From Chitinophaga vietnamensis (lineage in GTDB: Bacteria > Bacteroidota > Bacteroidia > Chitinophagales > Chitinophagaceae), in NCBI RefSeq assembly GCF_902167635.1, contig NZ_CABHMS010000004.1:496001-560000 (forward strand): a DNA stretch of 64,000 bases, read 5' to 3'. The notes under the pieces were generated by a model. That model saw nothing but the letters and a program-made list of their open reading frames with translations. It was not told the DNA's origin and did no database searches. A program made the position numbers and the translations under genes. Shown piece after piece: positions 24,497 through 33,896 of this stretch (its first letter is position 1; each line of letters begins with the position of its first letter).

Positions 24497-26008
24497 ATGA
24501 AAGTATTACCACGCATCAGCAGGTATATGTTATGGCTATTGGCGGTAACGCCACTGCTGGCTTCCGCGCAACGTAAGCAGTCTTCTACAAGGAAACCCAA
24601 TATCATCTATATCTATGCAGATGACCTGGGTTATGGTGAACTGGGTTGCTATGGCCAGCAGAAGATCCGCACGCCGCATCTCGACCAGATGGCCAAAGAG
24701 GGGATACGTTTTACGCAGCACTATACCAGTACGCCGGTGTGCGCGCCAGCCCGTTGTATGCTGATGACCGGCCGCCATGGCGGCCATTCCTATATCCGCG
24801 GTAATTATGAATTTGGCGGCTTCGCAGATAGTACCGAAGGCGGGCAGATGCCGTTGCCGGAAAATACCATGACCATTGCCCGCATGCTCAAACAGGCGGG
24901 GTATACTACAGGAGCCATTGGCAAATGGGGCCTGGGAATGCCTTATAATACCGGAAGCCCTAACCAGCAAGGGTTTGACTACTTTTATGGATACATGGAT
25001 CAGAAGCAGGCGCACAACTTTTACCCCACGCATTTATGGGAGAATGATCAAAAGGTGATGCTGAATAATCCTGTGATCAACGTGCACCAACGCCTGCGGC
25101 CAGATGAGACGGATGCTGCCGCCTACAATAAATTCAAGGGTAGTGAATATTCTATGGATAAGATGGGAGAGAAGGCCGCAGCATTTATTCGCGAGCACAG
25201 CAAGGCGCCTTTCTTCCTGTATCTTCCTTTCACCGGGCCGCACGTATCGTTGCAGGCGCCCGATTCTGCAGTGAAGGCTTATATCGGCCAGTTCCCTGAA
25301 ACGCCTTACCGCGGCGAAAAAGGATATGCGTCAACGTTATACCCGCGCTCCACTTATGCAGCGATGATCACGTATCTCGACTCAGAAGTGGGCAAGGTAA
25401 TGGAGCTGATCAAATCTTTGGGGCTCGATGACAATACCATCATTATGTTTTCCAGTGATAACGGTGCCACTTTCTCTGTTGGCGGCGCAGACGTGGAGTT
25501 CTTTAACAGCAATGGCGGCCTGCGGGGAGCCAAGCAAGATCTTTATGAAGGCGGCATCCGGGAACCTTTTATTGCCCGCTGGCCCGGCCATTTCCCTGCC
25601 GGCGCCGTAAGTGACCTGATATGCGTACAATATGATATGATGGCTACATTGGCTGCCATGGCCAATATCAGCGCACCGCACAATGACGGTATTTCTATGC
25701 TGCCGACAATGTTGGGTAATAAAAAGGCCCAACAACAACACGACTATCTCTATTTTGAATTTCCTGAGAAAGGTGGCCAGGTGGCCATCCGCAAGGGCGA
25801 CTGGAAAGGCGTGAAGAGCCATATGAGCAAAGACCGCAATGCTCCATGGGAAATCTATAACCTTCGCGATGATCCATCTGAAACAAAAGATGTAGCTGCT
25901 GCGCACCCTGAAATGGCAAAAGAATTTGAAGCGATCATGAAAAAGGAGCATCGATGGGCGCATATCACTGATTGGGAGTTCATTGATCCCAAGTTGACTA
26001 AAAAATAA
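24497..26008 (+). CDS. Cys-type arylsulfatase (secreted)
   Basis: 503 residues with a signal peptide ending ASAQ. The calcium-site aspartates are in YADDLGYGELGCYG, the catalytic signature is CAPARCMLMTGRH, with Cys82 (to be converted to formylglycine) and Arg86, and IGKWGLG, DNGATFS (metal ligands) and the C-terminal sulfatase tail are all present. It hydrolyses sulfate esters, presumably from sulfated glycans, in the periplasm or on the surface. Being a C-x-P-x-R type, it needs a maturation enzyme; none lies in the window. It follows the hemerythrin gene by 47 nt. Confidence 0.9.
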   Translation: MKVLPRISRYMLWLLAVTPLLASAQRKQSSTRKPNIIYIYADDLGYGELGCYGQQKIRTPHLDQMAKEGIRFTQHYTSTPVCAPARCMLMTGRHGGHSYIRGNYEFGGFADSTEGGQMPLPENTMTIARMLKQAGYTTGAIGKWGLGMPYNTGSPNQQGFDYFYGYMDQKQAHNFYPTHLWENDQKVMLNNPVINVHQRLRPDETDAAAYNKFKGSEYSMDKMGEKAAAFIREHSKAPFFLYLPFTGPHVSLQAPDSAVKAYIGQFPETPYRGEKGYASTLYPRSTYAAMITYLDSEVGKVMELIKSLGLDDNTIIMFSSDNGATFSVGGADVEFFNSNGGLRGAKQDLYEGGIREPFIARWPGHFPAGAVSDLICVQYDMMATLAAMANISAPHNDGISMLPTMLGNKKAQQQHDYLYFEFPEKGGQVAIRKGDWKGVKSHMSKDRNAPWEIYNLRDDPSETKDVAAAHPEMAKEFEAIMKKEHRWAHITDWEFIDPKLTKK

Positions 26009-26195
26009 AATGCAGCCGCAGTAGGGGTAGTGCCCGCTTGGGCTTTCGTGGAAATGATGATAACGTGTTATTTCCCCACATCGCCAATTTATCTACTTTG
26101 CAATGTAACAACAGTTGACAACACTAATTTTGTACTAGCCGAAAACCCGCTATGAAGTTTTCTCCATTTTTGTTGAGCTGTAATTACCTTGAGCA

Positions 26196-27119
26196 ATGTG
26201 TACTTTTTTTAGCAGCTTGTTAATGATCTGCCTGTCCGGTCCCCTTAAAATGTTTGCCTGTAATGAGGACAGCTTAAGTAAATACGACAGGCTTGATCCG
26301 GCCGATTCAATAGTGGCCTCTTTTACCTATCATGCCGGCGAGCAGGTTTTGCCGGGTGGTACTTTATTGCAGGTGCCGCATGGCTATCGTTTTCTGGATG
26401 CCGCACAAAGCAAGGTGCTGGTGGCCCGGCTATGGGGGAACCGTGAGAACCCTGATATGGTGGGGATGCTGTTACCTGACGGGGTAGGCCCCATGGATGA
26501 AGACGTGTGGGGATTTGAAGTTTCTTTCGAATCAACCGGTTATGTTAGTGAGAAAGGATTGAGCGATATTAATTACGATGAGCTATTGCGTAGAATGAAA
26601 CAGGCGCTGAAGGAAGATAACAAGTTGCTGATACAACAGGGGCTTGGGCCTGTAACCGGTATCAACTGGGCGTTTGCTCCCTACTATGATAAAGAGGCCA
26701 GGGCCTTGCATTGGCCGCGCGTGCTGGAATTTGACGAGGGGCGACAGGCCATGCTCAATTATGAGATCCGGGTGCCCGGGCGTAAAGGCGTGCTCTGTTT
26801 CACAGCAGTAGGAGATATTTCCCAATTGCCCGTTATCCGCCGCCAGATACCGATCATACTGAATAGTATCCATTTTATGAAAGGCTACAGCTATGGCGAC
26901 TTTAACCCGCACACCGACCAATTTGCCATGTTGGTGCCCGAAGCAGTAATGGTAGGACGTATCTTTTCTCCACAAAATTTCTGGATATTCCTGAGAAACA
27001 GCTGGCTGCTGTTGCTGGTTTCCTGCGGGATGGCGCTGTTCGTATATGCGATGCAGTTATATCACCACCGGAGGAGATCTATCCGCAATGTGATGCGGAT
27101 TGATGAAAGTCTTAATTAG
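26196..27119 (+). CDS. DUF2167 family membrane protein
   Basis: 307 residues with an N-terminal signal-like segment and a C-terminal transmembrane helix (NSWLLLLVSCGMALFVYAM) followed by a basic tail. The middle matches DUF2167: MVGMLLPDGVGPMDEDVWGFEVSFESTGYVSE, INWAFAPYYDKEARALHWPRVL and VGDISQLPVIRRQIPIIL. It is probably a membrane protein with a large extracytoplasmic domain. Family function unknown. It is 187 nt after the sulfatase and has its own terminator. Confidence 0.8.
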   Translation: MCTFFSSLLMICLSGPLKMFACNEDSLSKYDRLDPADSIVASFTYHAGEQVLPGGTLLQVPHGYRFLDAAQSKVLVARLWGNRENPDMVGMLLPDGVGPMDEDVWGFEVSFESTGYVSEKGLSDINYDELLRRMKQALKEDNKLLIQQGLGPVTGINWAFAPYYDKEARALHWPRVLEFDEGRQAMLNYEIRVPGRKGVLCFTAVGDISQLPVIRRQIPIILNSIHFMKGYSYGDFNPHTDQFAMLVPEAVMVGRIFSPQNFWIFLRNSWLLLLVSCGMALFVYAMQLYHHRRRSIRNVMRIDESLN

Positions 27120-27149
27120 ATTAGTAATATGTCTTGTTTTTCTTGCCAG

Positions 27150-27182
27150 CGGCACTCCTTAATATAAGGGTGCCGTTTTTTA
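27150..27182 (+). terminator. Terminator of the DUF2167 gene
   Basis: A 6-bp GC stem (27150-27155 with 27170-27175), extended inside by imperfect pairs, then TTTTTTAT. Confidence 0.75.
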
Positions 27183-27453
27183 TCTCTCCCCAAAAACCGT
27201 TTATCCCGTTTTTTGGCCGTTGTTTAATAATCACCCCGCCCTCTGCAACTAATCTTCTGACGGGTCGTCTTCCTAATGTTCTTTTCAATTTCGCCGATCG
27301 TCACTATCTATTGACCGTTTGTGTAAAGTTATGTACTATGCAATGCATAATACCTACCTTTACATTGTAGTTGTTAAACTACTGTAGTAGATAAACCAAG
27401 GTTCTTGATAGAAGACATATATCTAAAAAACTAAAAAGTCTAAATCCCCTTAT
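27183..27453. other. AT-rich upstream region of the outer-membrane receptor gene
   Basis: 271 nt with no credible gene. The TACCTTTA at about 27355 is one base off the -7 consensus and would give a leader of about 90 nt. Nothing else recognised. Confidence 0.35.
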
Positions 27454-29934
27454 ATGAAACCGAATTTTAAAGCGTTTACCTTAACATTGAGTGTTTTAAG
27501 CGCTGCATTGATGGCTCAGGCACAGAATGGCCCTAAAGTATCCGGCCAGATCATGCAAGCCGGCAATAAACCCGTAGAATTTGCAACAGTAACTTTATTA
27601 AAAGCTAAAGACTCTTCACTGGTAAAAGGCGCTATCGCAGACATCAGTGGCAAGTATGAATTTGAGCAGGTAAAACAAGGTAAGTATCTCATCGCTGCCG
27701 CTTATGTAGGCATGAGTAAAAAATATAGCCAGGTATTTGACGTGAACGGCGCCACCCTGCAGCTGCCGGCACTTACACTGGAAACCAGCACCAAAACCCT
27801 CACCGGGGTAGATGTAACCGCCCGCAAACCTTTTGTAGAACAGAAAGCCGATAAAATGGTGGTGAATGTAGAGAACAGCATTACCGCTGCTGGTGGTACC
27901 GCTATGGAAGTACTGGAAAAATCGCCCACTATCACCGTAGATAAAGACGGTAATATCTCTATGAAAGGAAAAAGCGGGGTGATGATCATGATAGATGGCA
28001 AGCTAACCAATATGAACTCCCAGGATGTTGCCGAATTGCTGAAAAGCATGCCCAGCTCCAATGTTGAACAGATCGAGCTGATTGCCAACCCATCAGCCAG
28101 GTATGATGCAGCGGGCAACGCAGGGATCATCAACATCAAACTAAAAAAGAACCGTAACTATGGTACCAACGGAAACCTGACTGTAGGTGGCGCTTATGGC
28201 ACATGGCCCCGGTGGAACGGCTCCCTCAACCTGAATAACCGTTCCGAGAAATTCAACGTGTATGGTTCTTATAACTATAATCACCGCGAACAGCAGCAGG
28301 ATCTCAGGCTTTTCCGCTCCATGTATGATAACAATGGCAGATACCAGGTGTTTGATCAGTCAACTTCCATTCACCAGCAATCCAATTACAATGGTGGAAA
28401 AATAGGGGCAGACTATTTCATCAACAAGAATAACACAATAGGCGTGATGGTGGACCTGTCTACACGCAGCCACGACAACCCGAACAGAGGCGCTACCTAT
28501 ATCGGCAACGGGAAAGCCCTGGATTCTATCCTGTACACCAATAACGATAACAATTCCACCTGGAAAAGAGGGGCGTATAATATTAACTATCGCGGCATCC
28601 TGGATACTACAGGTAAGGAACTGAACATCGACCTGGACTATGCACGCAACTCTAATAAAGAAACATCCCAGATCTACGCGCTGACGAGGGATGGCAGCAA
28701 CAAAGGTCTGCTGGGCAGCGATACCTCACGTAGCAACCAGCCGTCCAGCATCGATATTAAAACAGCGAAGATCGATTACATACATCCGTTGAAAAAGCAG
28801 GCAAAACTGGAGATGGGTGTTAAAGTGAGCTTTGTAAAAACAGATAACAACGCCCTCTTTGATTCACTTCGCCTCAACAACTGGATCGCAGATACGGCCC
28901 GCTCCAACCATTTTATCTATAAAGAAAATATCAATGCTGCCTATGTGAATTTCAACAAACAATTCAAAAAGTTCGGTGTGCAATTGGGCCTCCGTGCAGA
29001 ACAGACGCATATTAACGGTCGTTCAACATATATCAGGAATGGCGGTACTCAAACAGTAGAGAATGATACCACTTACCTGAACCTGTTTCCCAGCGCGGCT
29101 TTCACATGGCAGGCTAATAAAAATAACAGTTTCGGATTAACGTATAGCCGTCGTATCCAGCGTCCGAGCTACGAAGACCTGAACCCCTTCGATTACTACC
29201 TGGACAGATATACGAAAATATCCGGTAACCCTTATCTGAAGCCGCAGTATTCCAACAACTTCGAAATCACACATACATTCAAGGAGTTCCTGATCACGTC
29301 TCTCGGATACGCGCATTCCAAAGATATGATCACCCGTATCCTGGAGGCTGACAGGAACCCTGTTACCGGCGATACAACGGTCGTAAGGTATAAATACCTC
29401 AACGTGGCCAAGTCTGACAACTTCAACCTGAGCATGTCTGCACCGGCGCCAATCACCAAATGGTGGAACAGCTTCACAACTGCGTCATTGTCTTACAACA
29501 TGTATGAAACGGTGGTGAATAACAACCCGGTGAAACTGAATGCAGTGGGCTTTTTCGGCCGCACGCAACATACCTTCACGATTAACAAGAAACTGTCGGC
29601 AGAAGCAGTGGTCTTCTATGTATCACCACAGATAGCAGATGAAGGTTTGTTCAGGATGAAATCTATCTGGAGCCTGGACCTGGGCGCGCAGTACAAGATA
29701 CTGGCAGGCAAGGGCATACTGAAGTTCAACGTGACCGATGTTTTCAGAACGAACTACTTCCGTGGCACTTTCGATAATGCAGGCAGATACACCGCCGTAA
29801 CCGCCAGGAACGATGCGCAGCAGGTGCGTGTTGCCTTCACCTACCGCTTCGGTAATGCGAATGTGAAGGCCGCCCGTAACCGCCAGACCGGGCTGGAGGC
29901 AGAACAGAGCCGCGTGAAACAGGCTGGTAACTAA
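27454..29934 (+). CDS. TonB-dependent receptor-type outer-membrane beta-barrel protein
   Basis: 826 residues. Signal peptide ending MAQAQ, then a carboxypeptidase-regulatory-like domain (about 28-115, VSGQIMQAGNKPVEFATVTLLKAKDSSLVKGAIAD), a plug region (about 125-240, including KSPTITVDKDGNISMKG and IELIANPSARYDAAGNAGIINIKLKK) and a barrel ending TYRFG. A charged tail of about 25 residues follows the barrel. This 'outer membrane beta-barrel family' is a TonB-receptor relative of unknown substrate. No partner lipoprotein is adjacent; the next gene is an ECF sigma factor after a strong terminator. Confidence 0.88.
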   Translation: MKPNFKAFTLTLSVLSAALMAQAQNGPKVSGQIMQAGNKPVEFATVTLLKAKDSSLVKGAIADISGKYEFEQVKQGKYLIAAAYVGMSKKYSQVFDVNGATLQLPALTLETSTKTLTGVDVTARKPFVEQKADKMVVNVENSITAAGGTAMEVLEKSPTITVDKDGNISMKGKSGVMIMIDGKLTNMNSQDVAELLKSMPSSNVEQIELIANPSARYDAAGNAGIINIKLKKNRNYGTNGNLTVGGAYGTWPRWNGSLNLNNRSEKFNVYGSYNYNHREQQQDLRLFRSMYDNNGRYQVFDQSTSIHQQSNYNGGKIGADYFINKNNTIGVMVDLSTRSHDNPNRGATYIGNGKALDSILYTNNDNNSTWKRGAYNINYRGILDTTGKELNIDLDYARNSNKETSQIYALTRDGSNKGLLGSDTSRSNQPSSIDIKTAKIDYIHPLKKQAKLEMGVKVSFVKTDNNALFDSLRLNNWIADTARSNHFIYKENINAAYVNFNKQFKKFGVQLGLRAEQTHINGRSTYIRNGGTQTVENDTTYLNLFPSAAFTWQANKNNSFGLTYSRRIQRPSYEDLNPFDYYLDRYTKISGNPYLKPQYSNNFEITHTFKEFLITSLGYAHSKDMITRILEADRNPVTGDTTVVRYKYLNVAKSDNFNLSMSAPAPITKWWNSFTTASLSYNMYETVVNNNPVKLNAVGFFGRTQHTFTINKKLSAEAVVFYVSPQIADEGLFRMKSIWSLDLGAQYKILAGKGILKFNVTDVFRTNYFRGTFDNAGRYTAVTARNDAQQVRVAFTYRFGNANVKAARNRQTGLEAEQSRVKQAGN

Positions 29935-29981
29935 TCCTTATCTCGATTCAAGATGGTTTTTTAGGTATATAAGGATGGAGT

Positions 29982-30015
29982 AACGCGGCCTCTCGTCAGG
30001 CCGCGTTTTCTTTCA
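29982..30015 (+). terminator. Terminator of the outer-membrane receptor gene
   Basis: A 10-bp perfect GC-rich stem (29982-29991 with 29998-30007), 6-nt loop, then TTCTTTC. Confidence 0.85.
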
Positions 30016-30246
30016 TTTCGTCACAAAAAACACGCGTTTGGTGGAATTTAAAGATCAGGGACTCTCATTCTTTCTACATTTGAAAAAAATATTTTTTAAC
30101 AGATATATTAATCATCTTTCTGTATAAATAATTAAAAGATAATTAAATATGTCTTGGTAAAACTGAAATTTCCCTGACTCTTCCCACCAATCGCCCGGAA
30201 AATTGTTCCGGCCCGTGCAACCTTTTTTACAATCATTGTCTTTATA
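30016..30246 (+). promoter_or_regulatory. Upstream region of the ECF sigma operon with TAnnTTTG element
   Basis: AT-rich, no open frame. A perfect TACATTTG lies at 30075-30082, predicting a leader of about 160 nt before the ECF sigma start; no TTG lies 17-23 nt before it. I see no GAAC-type ECF -35 motif that would show autoregulation. Confidence 0.35.
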
Positions 30247-30813
30247 ATGAAAGCATCAGCCAGTAACTTGAATCAATCGCAATTAACAGAGCATGTAGTA
30301 GACCGCTGCAAGAAAGGGGATGTTCGCGCATTCCGGGAACTGTACGATGCCTATGCGGGAGCTATGTATAATATCTGTTTGCGGATGACGGGTAACACCA
30401 GTGATGCAGAAGACACCTTGCAGGAGGCATTTTTACAGATCCACCGCAACATCGGCAAGCTGGAGAACGATACCAGCCTTACAGCGTGGATCAAAAGAAT
30501 AGTGGTGAACCACTGTTTGAATAGTCTCCGTAAAAAAAAGGTGTATTTTGAAGAGGTAGAAGAAGTAGAGATGCCGGAAGAAGCGGCAGTAGATGAAGAC
30601 CAGTTCACCTGGACGGTAAGCGCTATCAAGTCGGCCATCACAACGTTGCCGCATGGTTATCGTACCGTTTTGAACCTCTACCTTTTTGAAGAATATTCTC
30701 ACCGCGAGATCGCAGAAATGCTGGGCATTTCTGAATCGACTGCCAAAACGCAGTACATGCGGGCTAAGGAGAAAGTAAGACAGATTGTAAATCAGCAAAA
30801 TTATATTCGTTAA
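30247..30813 (+). CDS. RNA polymerase ECF-type sigma-70 factor
   Basis: 188 residues. Sigma region 2 (DAYAGAMYNICLRMTGNTSDAEDTLQEAFLQ, then TAWIKRIVVNHCLNSLRKKK) and region 4 (LPHGYRTVLNLYLFEEYSHREIAEMLGISESTAKTQ) are complete, separated by a short acidic linker. It would steer RNA polymerase to a small regulon. The next gene, an apparent anti-sigma factor, starts at the last base of its stop (TAATG overlap), implying coupled translation. It belongs with the two envelope proteins further on. Confidence 0.93.
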   Translation: MKASASNLNQSQLTEHVVDRCKKGDVRAFRELYDAYAGAMYNICLRMTGNTSDAEDTLQEAFLQIHRNIGKLENDTSLTAWIKRIVVNHCLNSLRKKKVYFEEVEEVEMPEEAAVDEDQFTWTVSAIKSAITTLPHGYRTVLNLYLFEEYSHREIAEMLGISESTAKTQYMRAKEKVRQIVNQQNYIR

Positions 30814-31376
30814 TGCCGGACAATTTTGAAAGTTTTATACAGCAGCACCGGGAGGAGTTTGAAGAGCGCGGGCCTTCGCCCCGAATTTGGGATGCGCTGG
30901 AAAAGGAGCTGGGTAAGAACAGCCAGGGCAAAGTGGTACGGCTTCTCGCAAAGAACTGGTTCAAAGCCGCCGTGATAGCCGTATTGCTGATCAACGCCGC
31001 TGCAATTTTCTTCTTCACCAACCGCAGCAGGCAACACCATAACACCACGGAACTCGCGATGATCGCGCCTGAAATGGTGGAAGCAAAAAATTTCTACACC
31101 AACCGCATAGAAGAAAAACTGGAAGTGATCAAATCCTATCCGGCCGCAGAGTTGGGGCTGGACAGCAGCGCCCTCCACGAATTGGAACTTCGCAACGATA
31201 CCTACAAAATGCTGGAACGAGAGCTAAAAAATAACCCAGGCAATGAAAGGATCCGCGCAGCGATAGTAAAGTATTACCAACTCAAACTTGATCTTCTCGA
31301 TAAAATTTTGGAAGAGTTGCAATCCAAACACGCAACCCCAAAGCAATCAAAAAAACAATATGAAGCTGAAATTTAA
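30813..31376 (+). CDS. Probable membrane anti-sigma factor
   Basis: 187 residues with one transmembrane segment (about 49-68, FKAAVIAVLLINAAAIFFF). The cytoplasmic N-terminus (about 45 residues) has ESFIQQHREEFEERGPSPRIWDALEKEL, typical of Bacteroidota anti-sigma-like proteins paired with ECF factors. The extracytoplasmic part is helical, with coiled-coil character and a Lys-rich end. The assignment rests mainly on the coupled ECF gene and on topology; no zinc-binding motif is present. Its 3' end overlaps the next gene by 17 nt. Confidence 0.7.
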   Translation: MPDNFESFIQQHREEFEERGPSPRIWDALEKELGKNSQGKVVRLLAKNWFKAAVIAVLLINAAAIFFFTNRSRQHHNTTELAMIAPEMVEAKNFYTNRIEEKLEVIKSYPAAELGLDSSALHELELRNDTYKMLERELKNNPGNERIRAAIVKYYQLKLDLLDKILEELQSKHATPKQSKKQYEAEI

Positions 31377-32439
31377 CCTGCTTTTGTGCCTGGTGTTTCC
31401 CGTGCTGGCGATGGCCCGCCCCGGCGATATCTCGTACAAAAAGACTGTCACGAAGGAATTTAATGTGTCTGATGGCGCAGTGCTCGGCATCTCCAACAAA
31501 TATGGAAAGATCGTTTTCCATAGCTGGGATAAGAATGTGATCAAGGCTACTGTATTGATTACCGGCTTCGGTAAAAATGAAGACGATGCACAAAAAATCG
31601 CCGACATGGTAGATATCAATGCCGAAGGCGGCAGCTCGTCTGTGCAGCTGCGCACGGTATACACGCCAGGTAAAGGCGGCAGCTGGTTTTCCTGGGGCAG
31701 CAAGATCGACTCAAAGGACTTTGTGAATATCGACTATGATGTGTACATACCGAGATCATTACGAAAGATGATGATAGAGAATAATTTCGGAGATGTGATC
31801 GCGGACAAATTCAACTTCCCCGTTACGCTTTCCATGAATTATTGTACCTATGATATTCGTGAGGCTGCGGATGTAACCTTGCGCATCAATTACTGCGATA
31901 AGGGAAAGATCGGTAAAGCCGGCAACGTAAATGTAAACGGGAATTACTCCAGCCTGCGCAGCGAGCAGCTGGATGGATTGACCACCCATTCCAACTACAG
32001 TAGTTACGTGGTGACCTATGTTAACGATCTTAAAGTACATGGTACATATGATGATTACAAAATGGAACGTGTGGGTACGATCGATGCACATACTACCTAT
32101 ACAGATCTGCGCCTGGGGGAACTGTCGACCGAGGCATCTGTACGCATGACTTACGGCGACTTCTCTGCGAAGAGGATGGGCAGCGCCTTTAAAGGAGGAG
32201 AGTTTAATCTCACCTTTGCCGATCTCAAACTGAATTTTCCGCGGAAGCTGTCTTTGCAGCTGGACATCAACCTGGTATTCGGCGATTTGAAAACCGGCGG
32301 GCTGGAGCTGAAAAATGTAACATCCAACAAGAAAGCATCTTCATTGGCATATACAGCGCAAACAGCCGCCGGCAGCGAGCAATCGCCGACGCTGAAGATA
32401 AAAGGCACCAATGCTGATATACACCTGGATGCGATGTAA
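31360..32439 (+). CDS. Secreted beta-helix/adhesin-like protein (DUF4097-like)
   Basis: 359 residues from ATG 31360, with signal peptide MKLKFNLLLCLVFPVLAMA. The mature part is built of short repeated strands (NYCTYDIREA, NYSSLRSEQ, NYSSYVVTYV, TYDDYKMERV, TYTDLRLGEL, TYGDFSAKRM), a ladder like those of the DUF4097 'putative adhesin' group. It overlaps the anti-sigma gene by 17 nt, so all three are cotranscribed. It is likely on the outer face of the cell, an inference from signal and fold pattern. The upstream-open frame is not used, because this ATG makes the signal peptide. Confidence 0.72.
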   Translation: MKLKFNLLLCLVFPVLAMARPGDISYKKTVTKEFNVSDGAVLGISNKYGKIVFHSWDKNVIKATVLITGFGKNEDDAQKIADMVDINAEGGSSSVQLRTVYTPGKGGSWFSWGSKIDSKDFVNIDYDVYIPRSLRKMMIENNFGDVIADKFNFPVTLSMNYCTYDIREAADVTLRINYCDKGKIGKAGNVNVNGNYSSLRSEQLDGLTTHSNYSSYVVTYVNDLKVHGTYDDYKMERVGTIDAHTTYTDLRLGELSTEASVRMTYGDFSAKRMGSAFKGGEFNLTFADLKLNFPRKLSLQLDINLVFGDLKTGGLELKNVTSNKKASSLAYTAQTAAGSEQSPTLKIKGTNADIHLDAM

Positions 32440-32489
32440 TAAATAACTTAATAAAACGCCATTCTAAAATCTGAAAAATTTTGTACGCT

Positions 32490-33218
32490 ATGAAAATACT
32501 CCGTAAACAACTATTAATTGCTTTGCCATTTGTACTGGCAGCCTTCCTGCTTTCTTCGTTTATCCGTTACAGTGAGATCACCGGCAACGGCGTTGTTAAA
32601 CAGGAAGAGCGGAAAGCATCTCCCTTCAAGAAAATCAGCACATCGGGTCCTTACAAAGTGGTGATCCGCCAGGGTAATGACCACACCATAAAAGTAGAGG
32701 CGGAAGAGAACCTGCTGCCCTACATTGTTACAGAGATCAGCGGCAGCAAGCTGGAGATCTATACTAAAAAAGGAGAACATATCCGTACCACCAAACCGGT
32801 GACCGTGTATGTGACCATGAAAGAGGTATCCGGCCTCGAATCCAGCGGGGCGAGCGGTTTCCGCAGTGAAGGGCAGTTGCGTACCGACCATTTGAGCCTG
32901 GGTACCAGCGGTGCATCAGAGTGTAATCTGAATATCGATGCCGATGAAGTGTCTGTAGGTACTTCCGGCGCCAGCAAGATACATCTGCAAGGCCGTGCCA
33001 ATGATGCTAGTTATGGTACATCCGGCGCCTCTGATATTGATGCCGTTGACTTGCAATCGCAGGATGTGAAGATCGGTATTTCCGGTTCCGGCAATGCCAA
33101 GGTGAACGCCGTTAAAACGCTGAGTGTGACCGTTTCCGGCAATGGTAATGTGCAGTATAAAGGCTGCCCTGCCATTCAGCAGTCCGTTTCCGGCAGAGGT
33201 AACATTTCCAAATTGTGA
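32490..33218 (+). CDS. Head GIN domain (DUF2807) putative auto-transporter adhesin
   Basis: 242 residues from ATG 32490, with an N-terminal hydrophobic signal. It has the DUF2807 'head GIN' start (SPFKKISTSGPYKVVIRQGNDHTIKVEAEENLLPYI) and then stacked repeats with the GTSGAS motif: GTSGASECNL, GTSGASKIHL, GTSGASDIDA, GISGSGNAKV, VSGNGNVQY, VSGRGNISKL, the usual coils of this right-handed beta-helix. It is 50 nt after the previous gene and ends the ECF operon, before a strong terminator. It may be an envelope-surface target or sensor of that sigma factor. Confidence 0.85.
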   Translation: MKILRKQLLIALPFVLAAFLLSSFIRYSEITGNGVVKQEERKASPFKKISTSGPYKVVIRQGNDHTIKVEAEENLLPYIVTEISGSKLEIYTKKGEHIRTTKPVTVYVTMKEVSGLESSGASGFRSEGQLRTDHLSLGTSGASECNLNIDADEVSVGTSGASKIHLQGRANDASYGTSGASDIDAVDLQSQDVKIGISGSGNAKVNAVKTLSVTVSGNGNVQYKGCPAIQQSVSGRGNISKL

Positions 33219-33250
33219 TTCAGATTTAGGTTATAAGGTGTTTTTCCCAA

Positions 33251-33285
33251 AAAAGCAGGTAGTTCACTACCTGCTTTTTCTTTTT
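33251..33285. terminator. Terminator after the ECF operon
   Basis: A perfect hairpin (33254-33263 with 33266-33275, extended by A/T pairs) with T-rich tracts on both sides, so it could work in either direction. The YajQ -7 element begins right after it. Confidence 0.88.
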
Positions 33286-33292
33286 ATATTTG
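33285..33292 (+). promoter_or_regulatory. TAnnTTTG element of yajQ
   Basis: TATATTTG, a full -7 match just after the terminator, 40 nt before the ATG at 33333. Confidence 0.4.
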
Positions 33293-33332
33293 TGGCCGGA
33301 ACAAGCAGCTTATACATTAAATTTTATCAGTT

Positions 33333-33824
33333 ATGCCGTCCTTTGATATTGTTAGCAAAGTAGATTTACAGACACTGGATAATGCCGTGAATACTGTAAA
33401 AAAGGAGATCACCAACCGGTTTGATTTTAAGGACTCACACGTAAACATAGAACTGAACAAGAAGGATATGGTGTTGAACCTGGAGGTGGAGAGTGATATG
33501 AAGCTGGGGCAGGTGCTGGATGTGCTGGTCAGCAGAACGATGCGCCAGGGCCTGGATGCAGCCATCTACGACCAGAGTAAGGAACCTTACCAGAGTGGTA
33601 AGGTATATAAGAAGGAGATACCGGTGCGGAATGGTATTAAACAGGAAGATGCCAAGAAGATCGTGAAATTGATCAAAGATTCCGGTTTGAAGGTACAGGC
33701 GGCCATTATGGACGATATTGTACGGGTTACCGGTAAGAAGATCGATGATTTACAGGAGGTTATACAGACGATGAAGACATCGAACCTGGGTATTCCCCTG
33801 CAATATGTGAATATGAAATCCTGA
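33333..33824 (+). CDS. yajQ: YajQ family cyclic di-GMP/nucleotide-binding protein
   Basis: 163 residues, the normal length for YajQ. MPSFDIVSKVDLQTLDNAVNTVKKEI and ITNRFDFKD at the N-terminus are nearly diagnostic, and VTGKKIDDLQEVI and QAAIMDDIVRVTGKK also match. Some YajQ proteins bind c-di-GMP and affect transcription, but a c-di-GMP role in Bacteroidota is not established. Single gene between two terminators. Confidence 0.95.
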   Translation: MPSFDIVSKVDLQTLDNAVNTVKKEITNRFDFKDSHVNIELNKKDMVLNLEVESDMKLGQVLDVLVSRTMRQGLDAAIYDQSKEPYQSGKVYKKEIPVRNGIKQEDAKKIVKLIKDSGLKVQAAIMDDIVRVTGKKIDDLQEVIQTMKTSNLGIPLQYVNMKS

Positions 33825-33840
33825 TTTTTTTAGAAATTAG

Positions 33841-33871
33841 TTTGAGTGTAATGGAAAATAGCTTACCTTTG
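33841..33871 (+). promoter_or_regulatory. Promoter of rpmE (textbook -33/-7)
   Basis: TTTG at 33841-33844 and TACCTTTG at 33864-33871, separated by exactly 19 nt: both consensus Bacteroidota elements with ideal spacing. The predicted leader is about 20 nt to ATG 33897. Confidence 0.8.
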
Positions 33872-33896
33872 CACTCTGCATTTACAAAATTTTGAT

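Noticed and set aside
26049-26075. Hairpin after the sulfatase gene as a terminator
   Set aside because: The stem is only about 6 bp with mismatches and no T-run follows.
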